Part shown: piece after piece, positions 22,502 to 31,685 of the stretch
How positions within the stretch are numbered: the first letter of the stretch is position 1
How the letters are laid out: each line of letters begins with the position of its first letter
NCBI GenBank assembly: GCA_910588095.1
Contig: CAJUQH010000019.1
Coordinates: forward strand, 1-40,081
Direction: 5' to 3'
Length of the DNA: 40,081 nucleotides
Origin: an uncultured Eggerthellaceae bacterium
GTDB taxonomy: Bacteria; Actinomycetota; Coriobacteriia; Coriobacteriales; Eggerthellaceae
Notes under the pieces: model-generated
Database searches by the model: none
What the model was told of the DNA's origin: nothing
Seen by the model: the letters and a program-made list of their open reading frames with translations, nothing else
Made by a program: the position numbers and the translations under genes

Positions 22502-24013
22502 ATGGCAGAATACAAGCATGGCGCGTACGGCAACCTCTCCGACTCCGTGGTGGAGTCGATGGTCACCGTCTCCACCGTGCCGGTCTACTTCGGGACCGCG
22601 CCCGTCAACCTCGTGCGCGGCTACGCGGAGGCCGACATCGTGAACGCGCCGGTGCGCCTGACGTCGCTAAGCGACGCCCGCGCCCGCATGGGCGACTCCT
22701 CCGACTGGGAGGCGTTCACGCTCTGCGAGGCCATCGCGGCGCACTACAACACCACCGCCGAGGCGGTCGGCCCCATCTACTTCGTCAACGTGCTCGATCC
22801 CGACAAGCACCGAGCGAAGAAAGAGACCGTGGAGGTCATCGGCCTCGTGAACGGCACGGCGTCGTTCGCCACGGACCGCGCGATCCTCGACACGATCACG
22901 ATCGCGGCCGAGGGCGCAGACGAGGGCGCCCAGCCCTACGCCGAGGGCGCCGACTACACCCTCGCCTACAACCACAACGCCGGCAAGGTGGTCATCACCG
23001 CCAAAGAGGGCGGCGCGATGGCCGACGGCAACATCGCGGTCAGCTTCTTCGAGGTGACCCCGGAGGCCATCACCTCCGAGGACATCATCGGATACACCTC
23101 CGACGACGGCCAGTACTTCGGCATCGACGCGCTGCAGCTGCTGTATCAGGAGCAGTTCGTCGTCCCGAACCTGCTCGCCGCGCCGGGTTGGACCGACGAC
23201 CCGGAGGTGTACTCGCGCCTCGTCAAGGTGGCGCAGAAGATCAACGGCCACTGGGACGCGTTCGTGGTAGCCGACCTCCCGCTGCAGGACGGCAAGAGCG
23301 CCGTGGACACCATCGACAAGGCGATCGCATGGAAGGACGACAACGCCTACGACTCGGAGCGCTCGGCGGTGTGCTGGCCGCAGGTGAGCGACTACACCGG
23401 CCGCGTGTTCCACCTGTCCACCCTCTACGTGGTCGAGTCCCTGCGCGCCGACAACGACAACGACGGCGTGCCGTTCGAGTCCTGCTCGAACAAGGCGATA
23501 CCGGTATGCCGCCAGCACTTCGGCGACGGCGTTCCCAATCGCGGCTTCGACCAAGTGAGGGCGAACGGCCTCAACGAGCGCGGCATCACCACCGCGATCG
23601 GATGGGCCGGCGAGTGGGTGCTGTGGGGTCCGCACACCGCAGCCTACCGCTTCGGGTCCACGACGATGGACGCCCGCTCCATCTTCGCCACGGCCATCCG
23701 CATGCTCTTCCACATCACCAACTACTTCCAGCTGGAATGGGCGACGACGATCGACGAGCCGATGACCCGCGCGCTGCAGGACCGCATCATCAACCGCGAG
23801 CAGGCAAAGCTCGACGGCTACGTGACGCAGGGCGCCCTGCTCGGCAAGCCCACGGTCGTGTTCGACCAAGCGAACAACCCCGACTCCTCCATCATGGAGG
23901 GCGACTTCCGCTGGGACATCTCCGTCACCCCGACGCCGCCGCTCAAGTCCGCGAGCGTCTACGTCGCCTACACCGACGAGGGTTTCAGCGCCTACTTCGA
24001 GGACGGTGAGTAG
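22502..24013 (+). CDS. Contractile tail sheath protein
   Basis: 503 residues, ATG 22502 after CTAGGAGGTGC. Begins YKHGAYGNLSDSVVESMVTV, with VPVYFGTAPVNL in the N-terminal region and a C-terminal domain containing AIRMLFHITNYFQLEWATTI and NREQAKLDGYVTQGALL: the phage/secretion sheath superfamily (P2 FI-like). It forms the contractile outer tail layer, so the phage is a myovirus type. Followed two bases later by the tube gene. Confidence 0.92.
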   Translation: MAEYKHGAYGNLSDSVVESMVTVSTVPVYFGTAPVNLVRGYAEADIVNAPVRLTSLSDARARMGDSSDWEAFTLCEAIAAHYNTTAEAVGPIYFVNVLDPDKHRAKKETVEVIGLVNGTASFATDRAILDTITIAAEGADEGAQPYAEGADYTLAYNHNAGKVVITAKEGGAMADGNIAVSFFEVTPEAITSEDIIGYTSDDGQYFGIDALQLLYQEQFVVPNLLAAPGWTDDPEVYSRLVKVAQKINGHWDAFVVADLPLQDGKSAVDTIDKAIAWKDDNAYDSERSAVCWPQVSDYTGRVFHLSTLYVVESLRADNDNDGVPFESCSNKAIPVCRQHFGDGVPNRGFDQVRANGLNERGITTAIGWAGEWVLWGPHTAAYRFGSTTMDARSIFATAIRMLFHITNYFQLEWATTIDEPMTRALQDRIINREQAKLDGYVTQGALLGKPTVVFDQANNPDSSIMEGDFRWDISVTPTPPLKSASVYVAYTDEGFSAYFEDGE

Positions 24014-24015
24014 AC

Positions 24016-24525
24016 ATGCCGAAGTACCTAGACCTGCGCGGCCCCATCGCCGCGTGCACCATCTACGCCGGCGGCGAGCTCGTCGCCCGCGACGTCACCG
24101 TCACCCTGCCGGCCGTCACCCCGACCACCGGCGAGCTCAAGGGCATGGGCACCATCGAGATGCCGAACCCGACGCAGCTCGAGGCCATGGAGCTGGCGCT
24201 CACAAAGCAGGGCATCGACCGCGAGCTCGGGAAGCTCGCGAACATGAAGGCCCAGGACATCGAGGTCCGCTGGGTCCAAGACGTCATGAAGAGCGACGGC
24301 ACCACGGCCCCCGAGGGATGCAAGGCGTTCATGCGCGCAATCTCCAAGGGGCTGCCGGGGCTGTCCGTGGAGCCGGGCAGCGTGTCCGAGAACGAGATGA
24401 CGTTCTCGGTGCTGCGCTACCAGCTCTTCGTCGGCGGCAAGGAGATCGTGCTCGCCGACAAGCTCAACGCCATCCTGCGCGCGAACGGAAAGAACTACAC
24501 GTCGGGCATCGACTCGCTGCTGTAG
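24016..24525 (+). CDS. Major tail tube protein (P2 FII-like)
   Basis: 169 residues. MPKYLDLRGPIAACTIYAGG, VTVTLPAVTPTTGELKGMGT and ALTKQGIDRELGKLANMKAQ are the conserved blocks of P2 FII-type tube proteins. It forms the inner tube within the sheath. A strong terminator follows (24552-24587). Confidence 0.9.
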   Translation: MPKYLDLRGPIAACTIYAGGELVARDVTVTLPAVTPTTGELKGMGTIEMPNPTQLEAMELALTKQGIDRELGKLANMKAQDIEVRWVQDVMKSDGTTAPEGCKAFMRAISKGLPGLSVEPGSVSENEMTFSVLRYQLFVGGKEIVLADKLNAILRANGKNYTSGIDSLL

Positions 24526-24551
24526 CGCGCAAAGGAAAAGAACCGACCGAC

Positions 24552-24587
24552 GAGGGCGCGGGACGATCCCGCGCCCTCCTCTTTTTT
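24552..24587 (+). terminator. Rho-independent terminator after tail tube gene
   Basis: Perfect 12-bp stem (GAGGGCGCGGGA at 24552-24563, complement at 24567-24578), CGA loop, then CTCTTTTTT. It lies between the sheath/tube genes and the chaperone gene and could lower expression of the latter relative to the abundant structural proteins. Confidence 0.85.
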
Positions 24588-24600
24588 CAGGAGGGAAACC

Positions 24601-25026
24601 ATGCAAGGAAAGCTCGAACTGCACGCACCAATCGAGATCGACGGCAACGAGGTCTCGGAGCTCACCTACGACCCGAGCCAGATCACCATCACGCAATTCG
24701 CCGCCGCCGAGGCCGCCGCGAAGAAGAAAGCGGCGAACCTCGTGGCTATCGCCGAGTTCGACTACACGTTCCACTTCTACCTCGGCGCGTACTCGATCAT
24801 TGCCGCCAATCCCAGCATTGACGTAACCGACCTCGAGCGCATCAAGGGCCTCGACATCATGCAGCTCATCGAGGTGGGCCGTTTTTTCACTATGAGGTCG
24901 GACGAGCAAGAGGACGGCAAATCCGACGAGCAGCCCGCGACTACTCCCGAGAGTTCTCAACTTCCATCCACGACATCAACCGCATGCGCCTCCTCGACTT
25001 CCTCACCGACTACGGCGAGGCCGTAG
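24601..25026 (+). CDS. Tail assembly chaperone, short form (gpE-like)
   Basis: 141 residues, ATG 24601 after CAGGAGGG. Sequence LELHAPIEIDGNEVSELTYD, FAAAEAAAKKKAANLV and DLERIKGLDIMQLIEVG fits the P2 gpE/DUF-type tail assembly chaperones that coat the tape measure during tail assembly. A TTTTTTC site at 24882-24888 allows a longer -1 product (to 25112). After the site the zero frame becomes Ser/Thr/Pro-rich, as in the non-conserved tail of gpE proteins. Confidence 0.8.
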   Translation: MQGKLELHAPIEIDGNEVSELTYDPSQITITQFAAAEAAAKKKAANLVAIAEFDYTFHFYLGAYSIIAANPSIDVTDLERIKGLDIMQLIEVGRFFTMRSDEQEDGKSDEQPATTPESSQLPSTTSTACASSTSSPTTARP

Positions 25027-25112
25027 AGGAATCGAAGGAGCGCCGCAAGGCGCACGAGGCCGAGATAGCAAAGGCCCGGCGCAAGACGAAAAGACCCAAG
25101 CGCAGGAGGTGA
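24601..25112 (+). CDS. Tail assembly chaperone, -1 frameshift form (gpE+E'-like)
   Basis: The heptamer T TTT TTC (24882-24888) lies in the correct phase for simultaneous -1 slippage, with zero-frame codons TTT TTC. The -1 frame continues from CAC to TGA 25110-25112, ending five bases before the tape measure ATG. The fused product is 170 residues and its extension is protein-like: REFSTSIHDINRMRLLDFLT, then a Lys/Arg-rich end. The long form links chaperone to tape measure in P2 (slippery site T TTT TTG) and lambda (G/GT). Position directly before the tape measure is conserved. Confidence 0.8.
24882..24888 (+). promoter_or_regulatory. Programmed -1 frameshift site T TTT TTC
   Basis: Seven-base slippery site in the P2 E/E' position and phase; cognate re-pairing in both P and A sites after -1 movement. 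No downstream structure was evaluated. Confidence 0.8.
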
Positions 25113-25116
25113 ACAC

Positions 25117-27162
25117 ATGGCAGGCGGCAAGACCCTCGAGCAGGTGATCGCCATCGCCGGCAAGCTGGAGCCGTCGCTCCAGCAGTCGATCGGCAAGGCC
25201 GACAAGCTCACGAGCGGCATGGGCAGCAAGCTCAAGAAAACCGCCGCCATCACCGCAGGCGCTTTCGCGGCGGTGGGCACGGCTGCGGCCGCCGCCGCCG
25301 TGGCCGGCGGCAAGTACCTGCTCGACCTCGGCACGAAGTTCGACGAGTCGGCCGACACGATCCGGATAGGGACGGGCGCCACCGGCGACGCCCTCGCCGC
25401 GCTGCAGGCCGACTGCGACGCGGTGTACAAGGCGATACCGGGCGAGCTGGAGGGCGCATCGACCGCCATCGCCGACTTCAACACGCGCCTCGGCCTCACG
25501 GGCGAGCCGCTGCAGAAGCTCTCGATCCAAGCGAACCAAGTCTGCGACATGCTCGGCGAGGACCTTCCGACCGTCATCGAGAGCTCGTCGCAGGCGTTCC
25601 AGCAGTGGGGCCTGTCCGAGGACGAGATGTCGGGCAAGATGGACTACCTGTTCAAGGTGTCGCAATCGACCGGCATCGGGTTCAACGACCTCGCGACCAA
25701 GATGCAGAAGTACGGCGCGCAGCTCCAAGAGCTCGGCTTCGACTTCGACCACGCGAGCGCCCTCATGGGCCAGCTCGAGAAAGCCGGCGTCAACACCGAC
25801 GAGGTGCTCGGCGCGCTCAAGAAGTCGGTCACCACCATGGCCCAAGACGGCCTGTCGGCCTCCGAGGGCATCGCCAAGTACACCGAAGAGATCAAGAACG
25901 CGGCCACCGCCGAGGAGGCCGCGACGATCGCGGCCGAGGTGTTCGGCTCCCGCGCGGGATCGACGCTGGCGTCGGCGATCCGCGACGGCACGCTGTCGGT
26001 GGAGGACCTCACGGCAGAGCTGCAGGCCAACGGCGAGACGATCAGCGGCGCCGCCGAGGACACCTACGACTTCGCCGAGCGGCTCGAGATGTTCAAGCAC
26101 ACCGCCGAGGTGGCGCTCAAGCCGCTGGCCAACACGGTGTTCGACTCGCTGAACGCGCTGATGCCGATCGCCGCGCAGGCGATCGAGGCGTTCCTGCCGG
26201 TGATCGAGAACGTGGCCTCGTCGGCCGCCCCGGTCATCGAGCAGATCGTGTCGGTCGTCTCGCAGGGCCTCGAGCAGATGACGCCCATGATCGTCGAGTT
26301 CGGCGCGCAGGTGGGGCCGATGCTCTCCGAGCTGGTGAGCTCGCTGCTCCCGCCGCTGATGGACCTCATCATGCAGCTCTTGCCGATCATCATGCAGATC
26401 ATATCGGCGGTGCTGCCGGTGGTGACGACGCTGCTCTCGGCGCTCATGCCGATCATATCCTCGGTGGTGAGCGTCATCGGGAGCCTGCTCTCGGCGCTCA
26501 TGCCGATCCTCGACCCGCTCCTGCAGATCGTCCAGATGCTCCTGCCGCCGATCGCCGGCCTCATCACGGGCATCATGGCCGTGCTCCAGCCGGTCATCGG
26601 GGTCATCGAGGGCATCGCCGGCGCGATCGGCACGCTCGTGGGGTGGATCAGCCAAGTGATCGACCTCGCCGGGCAGGCCGCGAGCGCCCTCGGCGGCATC
26701 GGCGACTTCATAGGCGGCGGCATCGGCGGGCTGCTCGGCTTCGCCACGGGCGGCTTCACCAACGGCCTCGCCATCGTCGGCGAGGACCCGCGCTACCCGA
26801 CGGAGGCCGTCATCAGCTTCAACCCGGCCTACCGCGCCCAGAACCTCAAGTACTGGCGCATGGCCGGCGCGATGCTCGGCGCCGCCGGCGGCTCGACGGT
26901 TCCCGTCTACGGCTACGCCGCAGGAGGGTTCACCGGCGAGGTCGGCACGTCGCTCTTCAGCTCCGATTACGGGCTGTCGGGCGGTGCCGTCGTGGACTCG
27001 ACGACGTACGACCTGTCCGGCCTGACGTTCTCCCCGCAGGTGAACATCAGGGGCAACGCCGACGCCGAGAGCGTCCTGTCGGCCGTGCGCGAGCTCGAGC
27101 CGGAGTTCGTCGACCTGATCCTTGACGCGATATCGAAGAGGGAGGAGGGCGCATATGCCTAA
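25117..27162 (+). CDS. Tail tape measure protein
   Basis: 681 residues. N-terminal coiled-coil/helical region with a TP901-like core (IRIGTGATGDALAALQADCD, KMQKYGAQLQELGFDFDHAS, AEVFGSRAGSTLASAIRDGT). A long hydrophobic central section follows with repeated MPII/LLSALMPI motifs (about residues 375-540), which probably crosses the host membrane during DNA injection, and then a Gly-rich C-terminal end. Its length sets the tail length. AGGAGGTG upstream of ATG 25117 lies within the gpE+E' stop region. Overlaps gene X by 8 bp. Confidence 0.92.
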   Translation: MAGGKTLEQVIAIAGKLEPSLQQSIGKADKLTSGMGSKLKKTAAITAGAFAAVGTAAAAAAVAGGKYLLDLGTKFDESADTIRIGTGATGDALAALQADCDAVYKAIPGELEGASTAIADFNTRLGLTGEPLQKLSIQANQVCDMLGEDLPTVIESSSQAFQQWGLSEDEMSGKMDYLFKVSQSTGIGFNDLATKMQKYGAQLQELGFDFDHASALMGQLEKAGVNTDEVLGALKKSVTTMAQDGLSASEGIAKYTEEIKNAATAEEAATIAAEVFGSRAGSTLASAIRDGTLSVEDLTAELQANGETISGAAEDTYDFAERLEMFKHTAEVALKPLANTVFDSLNALMPIAAQAIEAFLPVIENVASSAAPVIEQIVSVVSQGLEQMTPMIVEFGAQVGPMLSELVSSLLPPLMDLIMQLLPIIMQIISAVLPVVTTLLSALMPIISSVVSVIGSLLSALMPILDPLLQIVQMLLPPIAGLITGIMAVLQPVIGVIEGIAGAIGTLVGWISQVIDLAGQAASALGGIGDFIGGGIGGLLGFATGGFTNGLAIVGEDPRYPTEAVISFNPAYRAQNLKYWRMAGAMLGAAGGSTVPVYGYAAGGFTGEVGTSLFSSDYGLSGGAVVDSTTYDLSGLTFSPQVNIRGNADAESVLSAVRELEPEFVDLILDAISKREEGAYA

Positions 27163-27388
27163 CGCAACGGCCACGGTGGTCGGCTACGAGGACTACGTGG
27201 CGCGCCAGAACGACTCCTTCGACCTGCTGGCGCTCCAAGCCTACGGCGAGGAGCGCATGGCCCACATCATCGCCAAGGCAAACCGCGAATACGTGGGCGT
27301 GCTCCTGTTCGAGGGCGGCGAGCGGCTGCGCATCCCGATCGTCGAGAAGGTCGAGACGCCCGAGACGCTCCCGCCGTGGAGGCGATGA
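27155..27388 (+). CDS. Tail protein X (LysM-like)
   Basis: 77 residues, ATG 27155 after GGGAGGAGGG. DSFDLLALQAYGEERMAHII, AKANREYVGVLLFEGGERLR is the P2 gpX pattern, a short LysM-like domain found at the tail tip region. Lies between tape measure and gpD-like hub genes. Confidence 0.85.
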   Translation: MPNATATVVGYEDYVARQNDSFDLLALQAYGEERMAHIIAKANREYVGVLLFEGGERLRIPIVEKVETPETLPPWRR

Positions 27389-27391
27389 CCC

Positions 27392-28315
27392 ATGTCGACG
27401 CTTTCAGTGAAATACCAAGGGGCGGAGATATACGACAAGGTGAGCGTCGCCCGATGCTGGCACGACATGAGCGCATGGGGCGCCCTCGACGAGCTCACCA
27501 TAACCTTCGGCGACACCGACAACCTCTGGGACGGATGGGCGCCGAAGGACGACGACGTGATAGAGGTTTCCGACGGAGCGGCCCGCACGGGGAAGATGTA
27601 CGTGCGCGACGTCGCGCCGAGATCGTCGGCCATGGACATACGCGCCTACCCGGTGCCGCACGCCATGCGCGAGGCGAAGTGCCGCTCGTGGGAGTCCATA
27701 CGCCTGCACCAGCTCATCGCGCAGGTGGCGCAGGAGGCCGGGATGTCCTACGAGACCTACGGCCTCGCCAACAGCCTCTACGCCTACGTCGAGCAGCGCA
27801 ACGAGAGCGACCTCGCGTTCCTCTCGAAGCGCCTGACCTACGAGGGCGCGTCCCTCATCGCTTTCGACGGCAAGCTCATCGCCTACTCCGGCGCGTGGGC
27901 GGAGTCGCAAAGCCCGGTGAAGCGCCTCGAGATAGCCCCGGGCAAAGACTACGAGTTCGAGGACTTCACCGCCCGCGCATACGGATCGTGCCTCGTCACC
28001 GACGGCTCGACGAGCGCGACGTTCTCCGCCGGCCAAGGCCGGCAGCTCAAGCGCGTGCTCGACGACCGCATAACCGACCTCGCCGAGGCGACCCGCTTCG
28101 CGCGCGGACTGCTGCGCGAGGCGAACCGCGAGGTGGCCACGATCAGGCTGCGCACCGACACGCTCCTGCGCGAGTGGGCGCCCGGATCGGTTCTCGAGAT
28201 AGACGCTCCGGCAGCGGCGTCGTGGGACGGCAGGGCGTTCGTCTCGCGGCTCCGGCATGACTACTTCGACTCCCGCTCGAAGATATGGATGACCAAGATG
28301 CTAGGAGGCTACTGA
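27392..28315 (+). CDS. Late control D-like baseplate hub protein
   Basis: 307 residues. KYQGAEIYDKVSVARCWHDM, DELTITFGDTDNLWDGWAP, GKMYVRDVAPRSSAMDIRAY and SYETYGLANSLYAYVEQRNE match the GPD / gp27-like hub family of contractile-tailed phages, which connects tube and spike. Ends at TGA overlapping the spike start (TGATG). Confidence 0.85.
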   Translation: MSTLSVKYQGAEIYDKVSVARCWHDMSAWGALDELTITFGDTDNLWDGWAPKDDDVIEVSDGAARTGKMYVRDVAPRSSAMDIRAYPVPHAMREAKCRSWESIRLHQLIAQVAQEAGMSYETYGLANSLYAYVEQRNESDLAFLSKRLTYEGASLIAFDGKLIAYSGAWAESQSPVKRLEIAPGKDYEFEDFTARAYGSCLVTDGSTSATFSAGQGRQLKRVLDDRITDLAEATRFARGLLREANREVATIRLRTDTLLREWAPGSVLEIDAPAAASWDGRAFVSRLRHDYFDSRSKIWMTKMLGGY

Positions 28316-28662
28316 TGGGCGTATACCTCGCAACCGTCTCGAGCATCGACAGCTTGGACGAGAACGGCAACCCCGCCACGGCGCGCGTGCTCCCGCACAC
28401 CGCCGGCGGCGTCGTGACGATGCCCTTCGCGGTCTACTGGCCCCTGCGCGCCGGCGACGGCGCGGTCTCCGAGGGCGACGAGGTCATATGCCTGCAGCTC
28501 GACGACGGCAGCGGGCTGATCCTGTCGCGCCCCGACGGGACGTTCACCCAGACGATCGGCGGCACGACCGCCGCGCAGGGCGACTTCACTGCAGCGGGCG
28601 CATCGCTCAAAGGACACACGTACGCAGGGGCGCACGGCGAGACCGCGCCGCCCACGGCATAG
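28315..28662 (+). CDS. Baseplate spike protein (gpV-like)
   Basis: 115 residues, ATG 28315 behind CTAGGAGG. N-terminal OB-fold-like region (SSIDSLDENGNPATARVLPH, VYWPLRAGDGAVSEGDEVIC) followed by a short beta-helical end (TQTIGGTTAAQGDFTAAGAS) and a tip GHTYAGAHGE, whose H-x-x-x-x-H resembles the iron-binding histidine tip of gpV-type membrane-piercing spikes. It is shorter than P2 gpV. Confidence 0.8.
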   Translation: MGVYLATVSSIDSLDENGNPATARVLPHTAGGVVTMPFAVYWPLRAGDGAVSEGDEVICLQLDDGSGLILSRPDGTFTQTIGGTTAAQGDFTAAGASLKGHTYAGAHGETAPPTA

Positions 28663-28680
28663 GGAAGGAGGACCGGCCGA

Positions 28681-29231
28681 TGGCTATCCAGATAACGTGG
28701 CACTCGTTCAAGTGGGGCTTCGATACCGGCTGCATCCGGTCGGTCGAGGACCTATCGACGAGCCGCTCCATCAACGTGGAGCGCAACCAAGACAAAGAGG
28801 GCGAGCCAGCGACGCAGACCGTGGCGCTCGAGCTCGCCTCCCTGTCGTTCTCCTACACGGTGTCGGCCGCTGCCGGCGGCAGCCCCCGCAAGGAGTTCGA
28901 GGCCATAAACGACTGCCCGGGCGTGCACGCGCCGCTCTACCTGAACGGCTCGAAGTTCATCGCCAACGAGATGATGCTCAAGTCGGTGGACGCGTCCGAC
29001 TGGGTGCTCGACGCGAAGGGCCGCCCCACGTCGGTGCGCATCTCGGTGAAGTTCGAGGAGTACGCGGTGGACGCATCGGGGCTGAAGCTGCAGAAGGTGG
29101 AGCGCAAGAGCGCCCTGCGGCCCGGCGTGCGGACGCAGCCCAAGGCGACGAGCGCGCTGTCCGTGGGCGCCACGAGCGCCCAGAAAGCGTCCAAGGCAAA
29201 GACCAACAAGCAGATGAAAGGGTGGAAATGA
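28681..29231 (+). CDS. Baseplate/tail protein U-like
   Basis: 183 residues, ATG 28681 after GGAAGGAGG. ITWHSFKWGFDTGCIRSVED, ATQTVALELASLSFSYTVSA, FEAINDCPGVHAPLYLNGSK and SVDASDWVLDAKGRPTSVRI fit the P2 GpU / tail-tube-associated fold family. In P2 this gene is before X; here it follows the spike gene. C-terminal 40 residues are Lys/Ser-rich and probably flexible. Confidence 0.7.
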
Positions 29232-29491
29232 TGCTCGCACAGGGCAACAGCGACCCGCGCGTATGCGCGCTGAACCTGCTGCGGACCATCCGTGGCGAGG
29301 TTCCCCTCGAGCGCACCAAGGGAATCGACCGCGAGCACATCGACAAGCCCATCACGCAATCCGACGAGCTCAAGGCCGACGCCGAATGGGTGCTCGAGAC
29401 CTACGAGCCTCGCCTATCGGGCGAGGAGATCGCGCTTCTGGCGGCCGACGCCGCCGGCGGCGATTACGCGCTCGAGGCGAGCGTGCGGTGA
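29228..29491 (+). CDS. Baseplate wedge protein (gp25/W-like)
   Basis: 87 residues, ATG 29228 (a second ATG at 29231). ALNLLRTIRGEVPLERTKGI, REHIDKPITQSDELKADAEW, VLETYEPRLS is the gp25/gpW-type pattern of baseplate wedges in contractile tails. It sits just before gpJ-like and gpI-like genes as in P2 (W-J-I). Overlaps upstream gene end by four bases. Confidence 0.8.
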   Translation: MMLAQGNSDPRVCALNLLRTIRGEVPLERTKGIDREHIDKPITQSDELKADAEWVLETYEPRLSGEEIALLAADAAGGDYALEASVR

Positions 29492-29502
29492 AGGGAGGCA
29501 GC

Positions 29503-30876
29503 ATGGAGCAGATAGAAGTGGGGTCCACGGACCTCATCGTTTCGGACTCCGGGTCGATATACGACGCGACGATAGGAGCCCTAGAGCAGGCGGTCGCGGA
29601 GCCGCTCTACCCCGGCGACGAGCGCCGAATCTTCGGCGAGGGCATGGCCGCCGTGCTCTCCCGCGTCCACGGGACGATCCAAGACGCGGCCCAGCAGGTC
29701 ATGCTGCGCTACGCGCGCGGGGAGGTCCTCGACGCGCTCGGCGCGCGCCTGCGCGTCTTTCGCCTCGACGGCGACGCCGCGCGCACGGTGCTGCGCTTCA
29801 CACTCGGCGCCCCGCAGGCGCTCTCCGTAGCCATCCCCGAGGGGACCAAGGCGACGCCCGACGGGAGCGTCTACTTCGCGACCGACGAGACCGCCGTCAT
29901 CGAGCCGGGCGCGACGTCGGTCGACGTGCCGGCGTCATGCACCGAGGTCGGGGCGGCGGCGAACGGCTACGGCACCGACGCGATCACGACGATGGTCGAC
30001 CTCATCCCGTACGTCTCCAAGGTCACAAACGTCACCACGTCCGAGGGGGGCGACGACGGCGAGCCGTACACGGTGGCAGGCGACGACCGCTTCCGCGAGC
30101 GCATCCTGCTCGCGCCGTCGCACCTATCGACGGCGGGGCCGGAGAAGGGCTACGTCTACTACGCGAAGAGCGCCGACGCCGGAATATCCGACGTCGCCGC
30201 CATGAGCGAGACCGAGTGGATGAGCCGCGAGCTCCCGGTCTCGGCGGGGCGCGCCTACATCGGCGGCGAGCTGCTGATCCCCGAGACGCTCACGATCAAC
30301 GGGCAGGCGGACGGCTTCGAGTGCGACTACGAGGACCACCTCCTCACGATCCGGCTCGGCCCGGAGCTCGCCGAGGCCGAGACCGTCCTCGCCCGGTGGC
30401 AGCACAAGATGGACGGCCGCGTCCGCATCATCGTGCTCATGGAGGGCGGGGGCTACCCCGACGAGGACACCCTCGAGAAGGTCCGGGCGGCCGTTTCGGC
30501 CTCCGACGTGCGCCCCCTCACCGACGTCGTGGACGTTGACGGGCCGGAGCTCGTGCCCTACGACATCGAGCTGGAGTACTGGACCACGCCCGAGGACGAG
30601 GCGACGGTGGTGCGGAGCGTCGAGGGAGCAGGCGGCGCGATCGAGCGCTACATCTACGAGCAGGGCTCTGTGCTCGGGCGCAACATCAACCCCGACATGC
30701 TCGAGAGCTACATCATGCGGCCCGACTGGGACGACGCGCTCAAGGGCGCCATCCGGGTCGACATGACGTCGCCCCAGCACCTCGAGCTCGAGGGCGACGA
30801 GGCGGCCTGCTTCTCCGGAAACATCAAGGTCACCCATCACGTCACGACCAAGGCGCGGTGGTCCACATGGACCTGA
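29503..30876 (+). CDS. Baseplate J-like wedge protein
   Basis: 457 residues, ATG 29503 after AAGGGAGGC. IYDATIGALEQAVAEPLYPG, YARGEVLDALGARLRVFRLD and VLRFTLGAPQALSVAIPEGT, followed by ATPDGSVYFATDETA, are the conserved blocks of Baseplate J family proteins (P2 gpJ). With gpW and gpI it forms the wedge to which fibres attach. It overlaps the I-like gene. Confidence 0.9.
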   Translation: MEQIEVGSTDLIVSDSGSIYDATIGALEQAVAEPLYPGDERRIFGEGMAAVLSRVHGTIQDAAQQVMLRYARGEVLDALGARLRVFRLDGDAARTVLRFTLGAPQALSVAIPEGTKATPDGSVYFATDETAVIEPGATSVDVPASCTEVGAAANGYGTDAITTMVDLIPYVSKVTNVTTSEGGDDGEPYTVAGDDRFRERILLAPSHLSTAGPEKGYVYYAKSADAGISDVAAMSETEWMSRELPVSAGRAYIGGELLIPETLTINGQADGFECDYEDHLLTIRLGPELAEAETVLARWQHKMDGRVRIIVLMEGGGYPDEDTLEKVRAAVSASDVRPLTDVVDVDGPELVPYDIELEYWTTPEDEATVVRSVEGAGGAIERYIYEQGSVLGRNINPDMLESYIMRPDWDDALKGAIRVDMTSPQHLELEGDEAACFSGNIKVTHHVTTKARWSTWT

Positions 30877-31685
30877 CGAACTGCCAAGTGGTGAGGATGC
30901 TGCCGACGTGGATGCAGGACGACCGCGCCGTGGGGGCGTTCGCCTCGGTGGTCGATGCGGCCGCCGCGCAGGCGCACGACCGCGCGCAGATGCTCACCCA
31001 GTGGGACAAGATCGACGAGCTGCCCGAGGACGTCCTAGACGAGCTCGCGTGGGCGCTCGACATCAGCTGGTGGGACTCCGAGGCGTCCATCGAGACCAAG
31101 CGCGCCCTCATCAAGGACTCCGACTACGTGCACTCGAAGCTCGGGACGGTCGCCGCCATGGAGAACGTCGCGCGGGCCTACCTCGGCGACGGCGAGGTGC
31201 TCGAGTGGTTCGATTACGGGGGCCGCCCGCACAACTTCAAGATAGCGACCGGCAACCTGCCGATGCTGCAGGCGAACCAAGCGCGCCTGCTGGACCGGCT
31301 CATGCAGGCGAAGCGCCACTCCTCGAAGCTCGAGAGCATCCTCGTGCTCCTCACCGGCGACGTCCCGCTGTGCAGCGGGACCGGCTTCCGGGAGTCCACC
31401 CACGGCGTCCACTTCGCCGCGCGCGAGGGCGCGTGGGCGTTCGCAGGCGTCGGGATGGGCGGGGCCGACAGCTACGAGGTGTGCATGATCCCGTGGCAGA
31501 AGCTCGACGTCCCCGCGCGGGGCGGTCAGGCGCACCGCATATCAGACCACACGACGCTCGTGATGCTGCCCGTATGGCGCATCCCGGCTCGGACATATTC
31601 AGGGCAGGCCGTAGGCGAGCACGATCGCGTGGTGATCCGAATGATGTCGGCGGGAGCCGACGACGAAAACGAAAGGAGCGAGTAA
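30867..31685 (+). CDS. Tail protein I-like baseplate component
   Basis: 272 residues. MLPTWMQDDRAVGAFASVVD, MLTQWDKIDELPEDVLDELA, WALDISWWDSEASIETKRAL and GTVAAMENVARAYLGDGEVL form the P2 gpI family core, located at the wedge-fibre junction. ATG 30867 (GGTGG five bases upstream) is chosen, with GTG 30858 as alternative; both lie in the tail of gene J. The C-terminal 90 residues (SGTGFRESTHGVHFAAREGA) extend beyond P2 gpI and may be a fibre interface. Stop overlaps the next start (TAATG). Confidence 0.8.
   Translation: MDLTNCQVVRMLPTWMQDDRAVGAFASVVDAAAAQAHDRAQMLTQWDKIDELPEDVLDELAWALDISWWDSEASIETKRALIKDSDYVHSKLGTVAAMENVARAYLGDGEVLEWFDYGGRPHNFKIATGNLPMLQANQARLLDRLMQAKRHSSKLESILVLLTGDVPLCSGTGFRESTHGVHFAAREGAWAFAGVGMGGADSYEVCMIPWQKLDVPARGGQAHRISDHTTLVMLPVWRIPARTYSGQAVGEHDRVVIRMMSAGADDENERSE

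Noticed and set aside
30045..30050. G6, C6 and T6 runs elsewhere (30045, 14455, 13477, 24582) as further contingency tracts
   Set aside because: Six or fewer bases, with reading frames intact across them; the T6 at 24882 is explained by the gpE frameshift.
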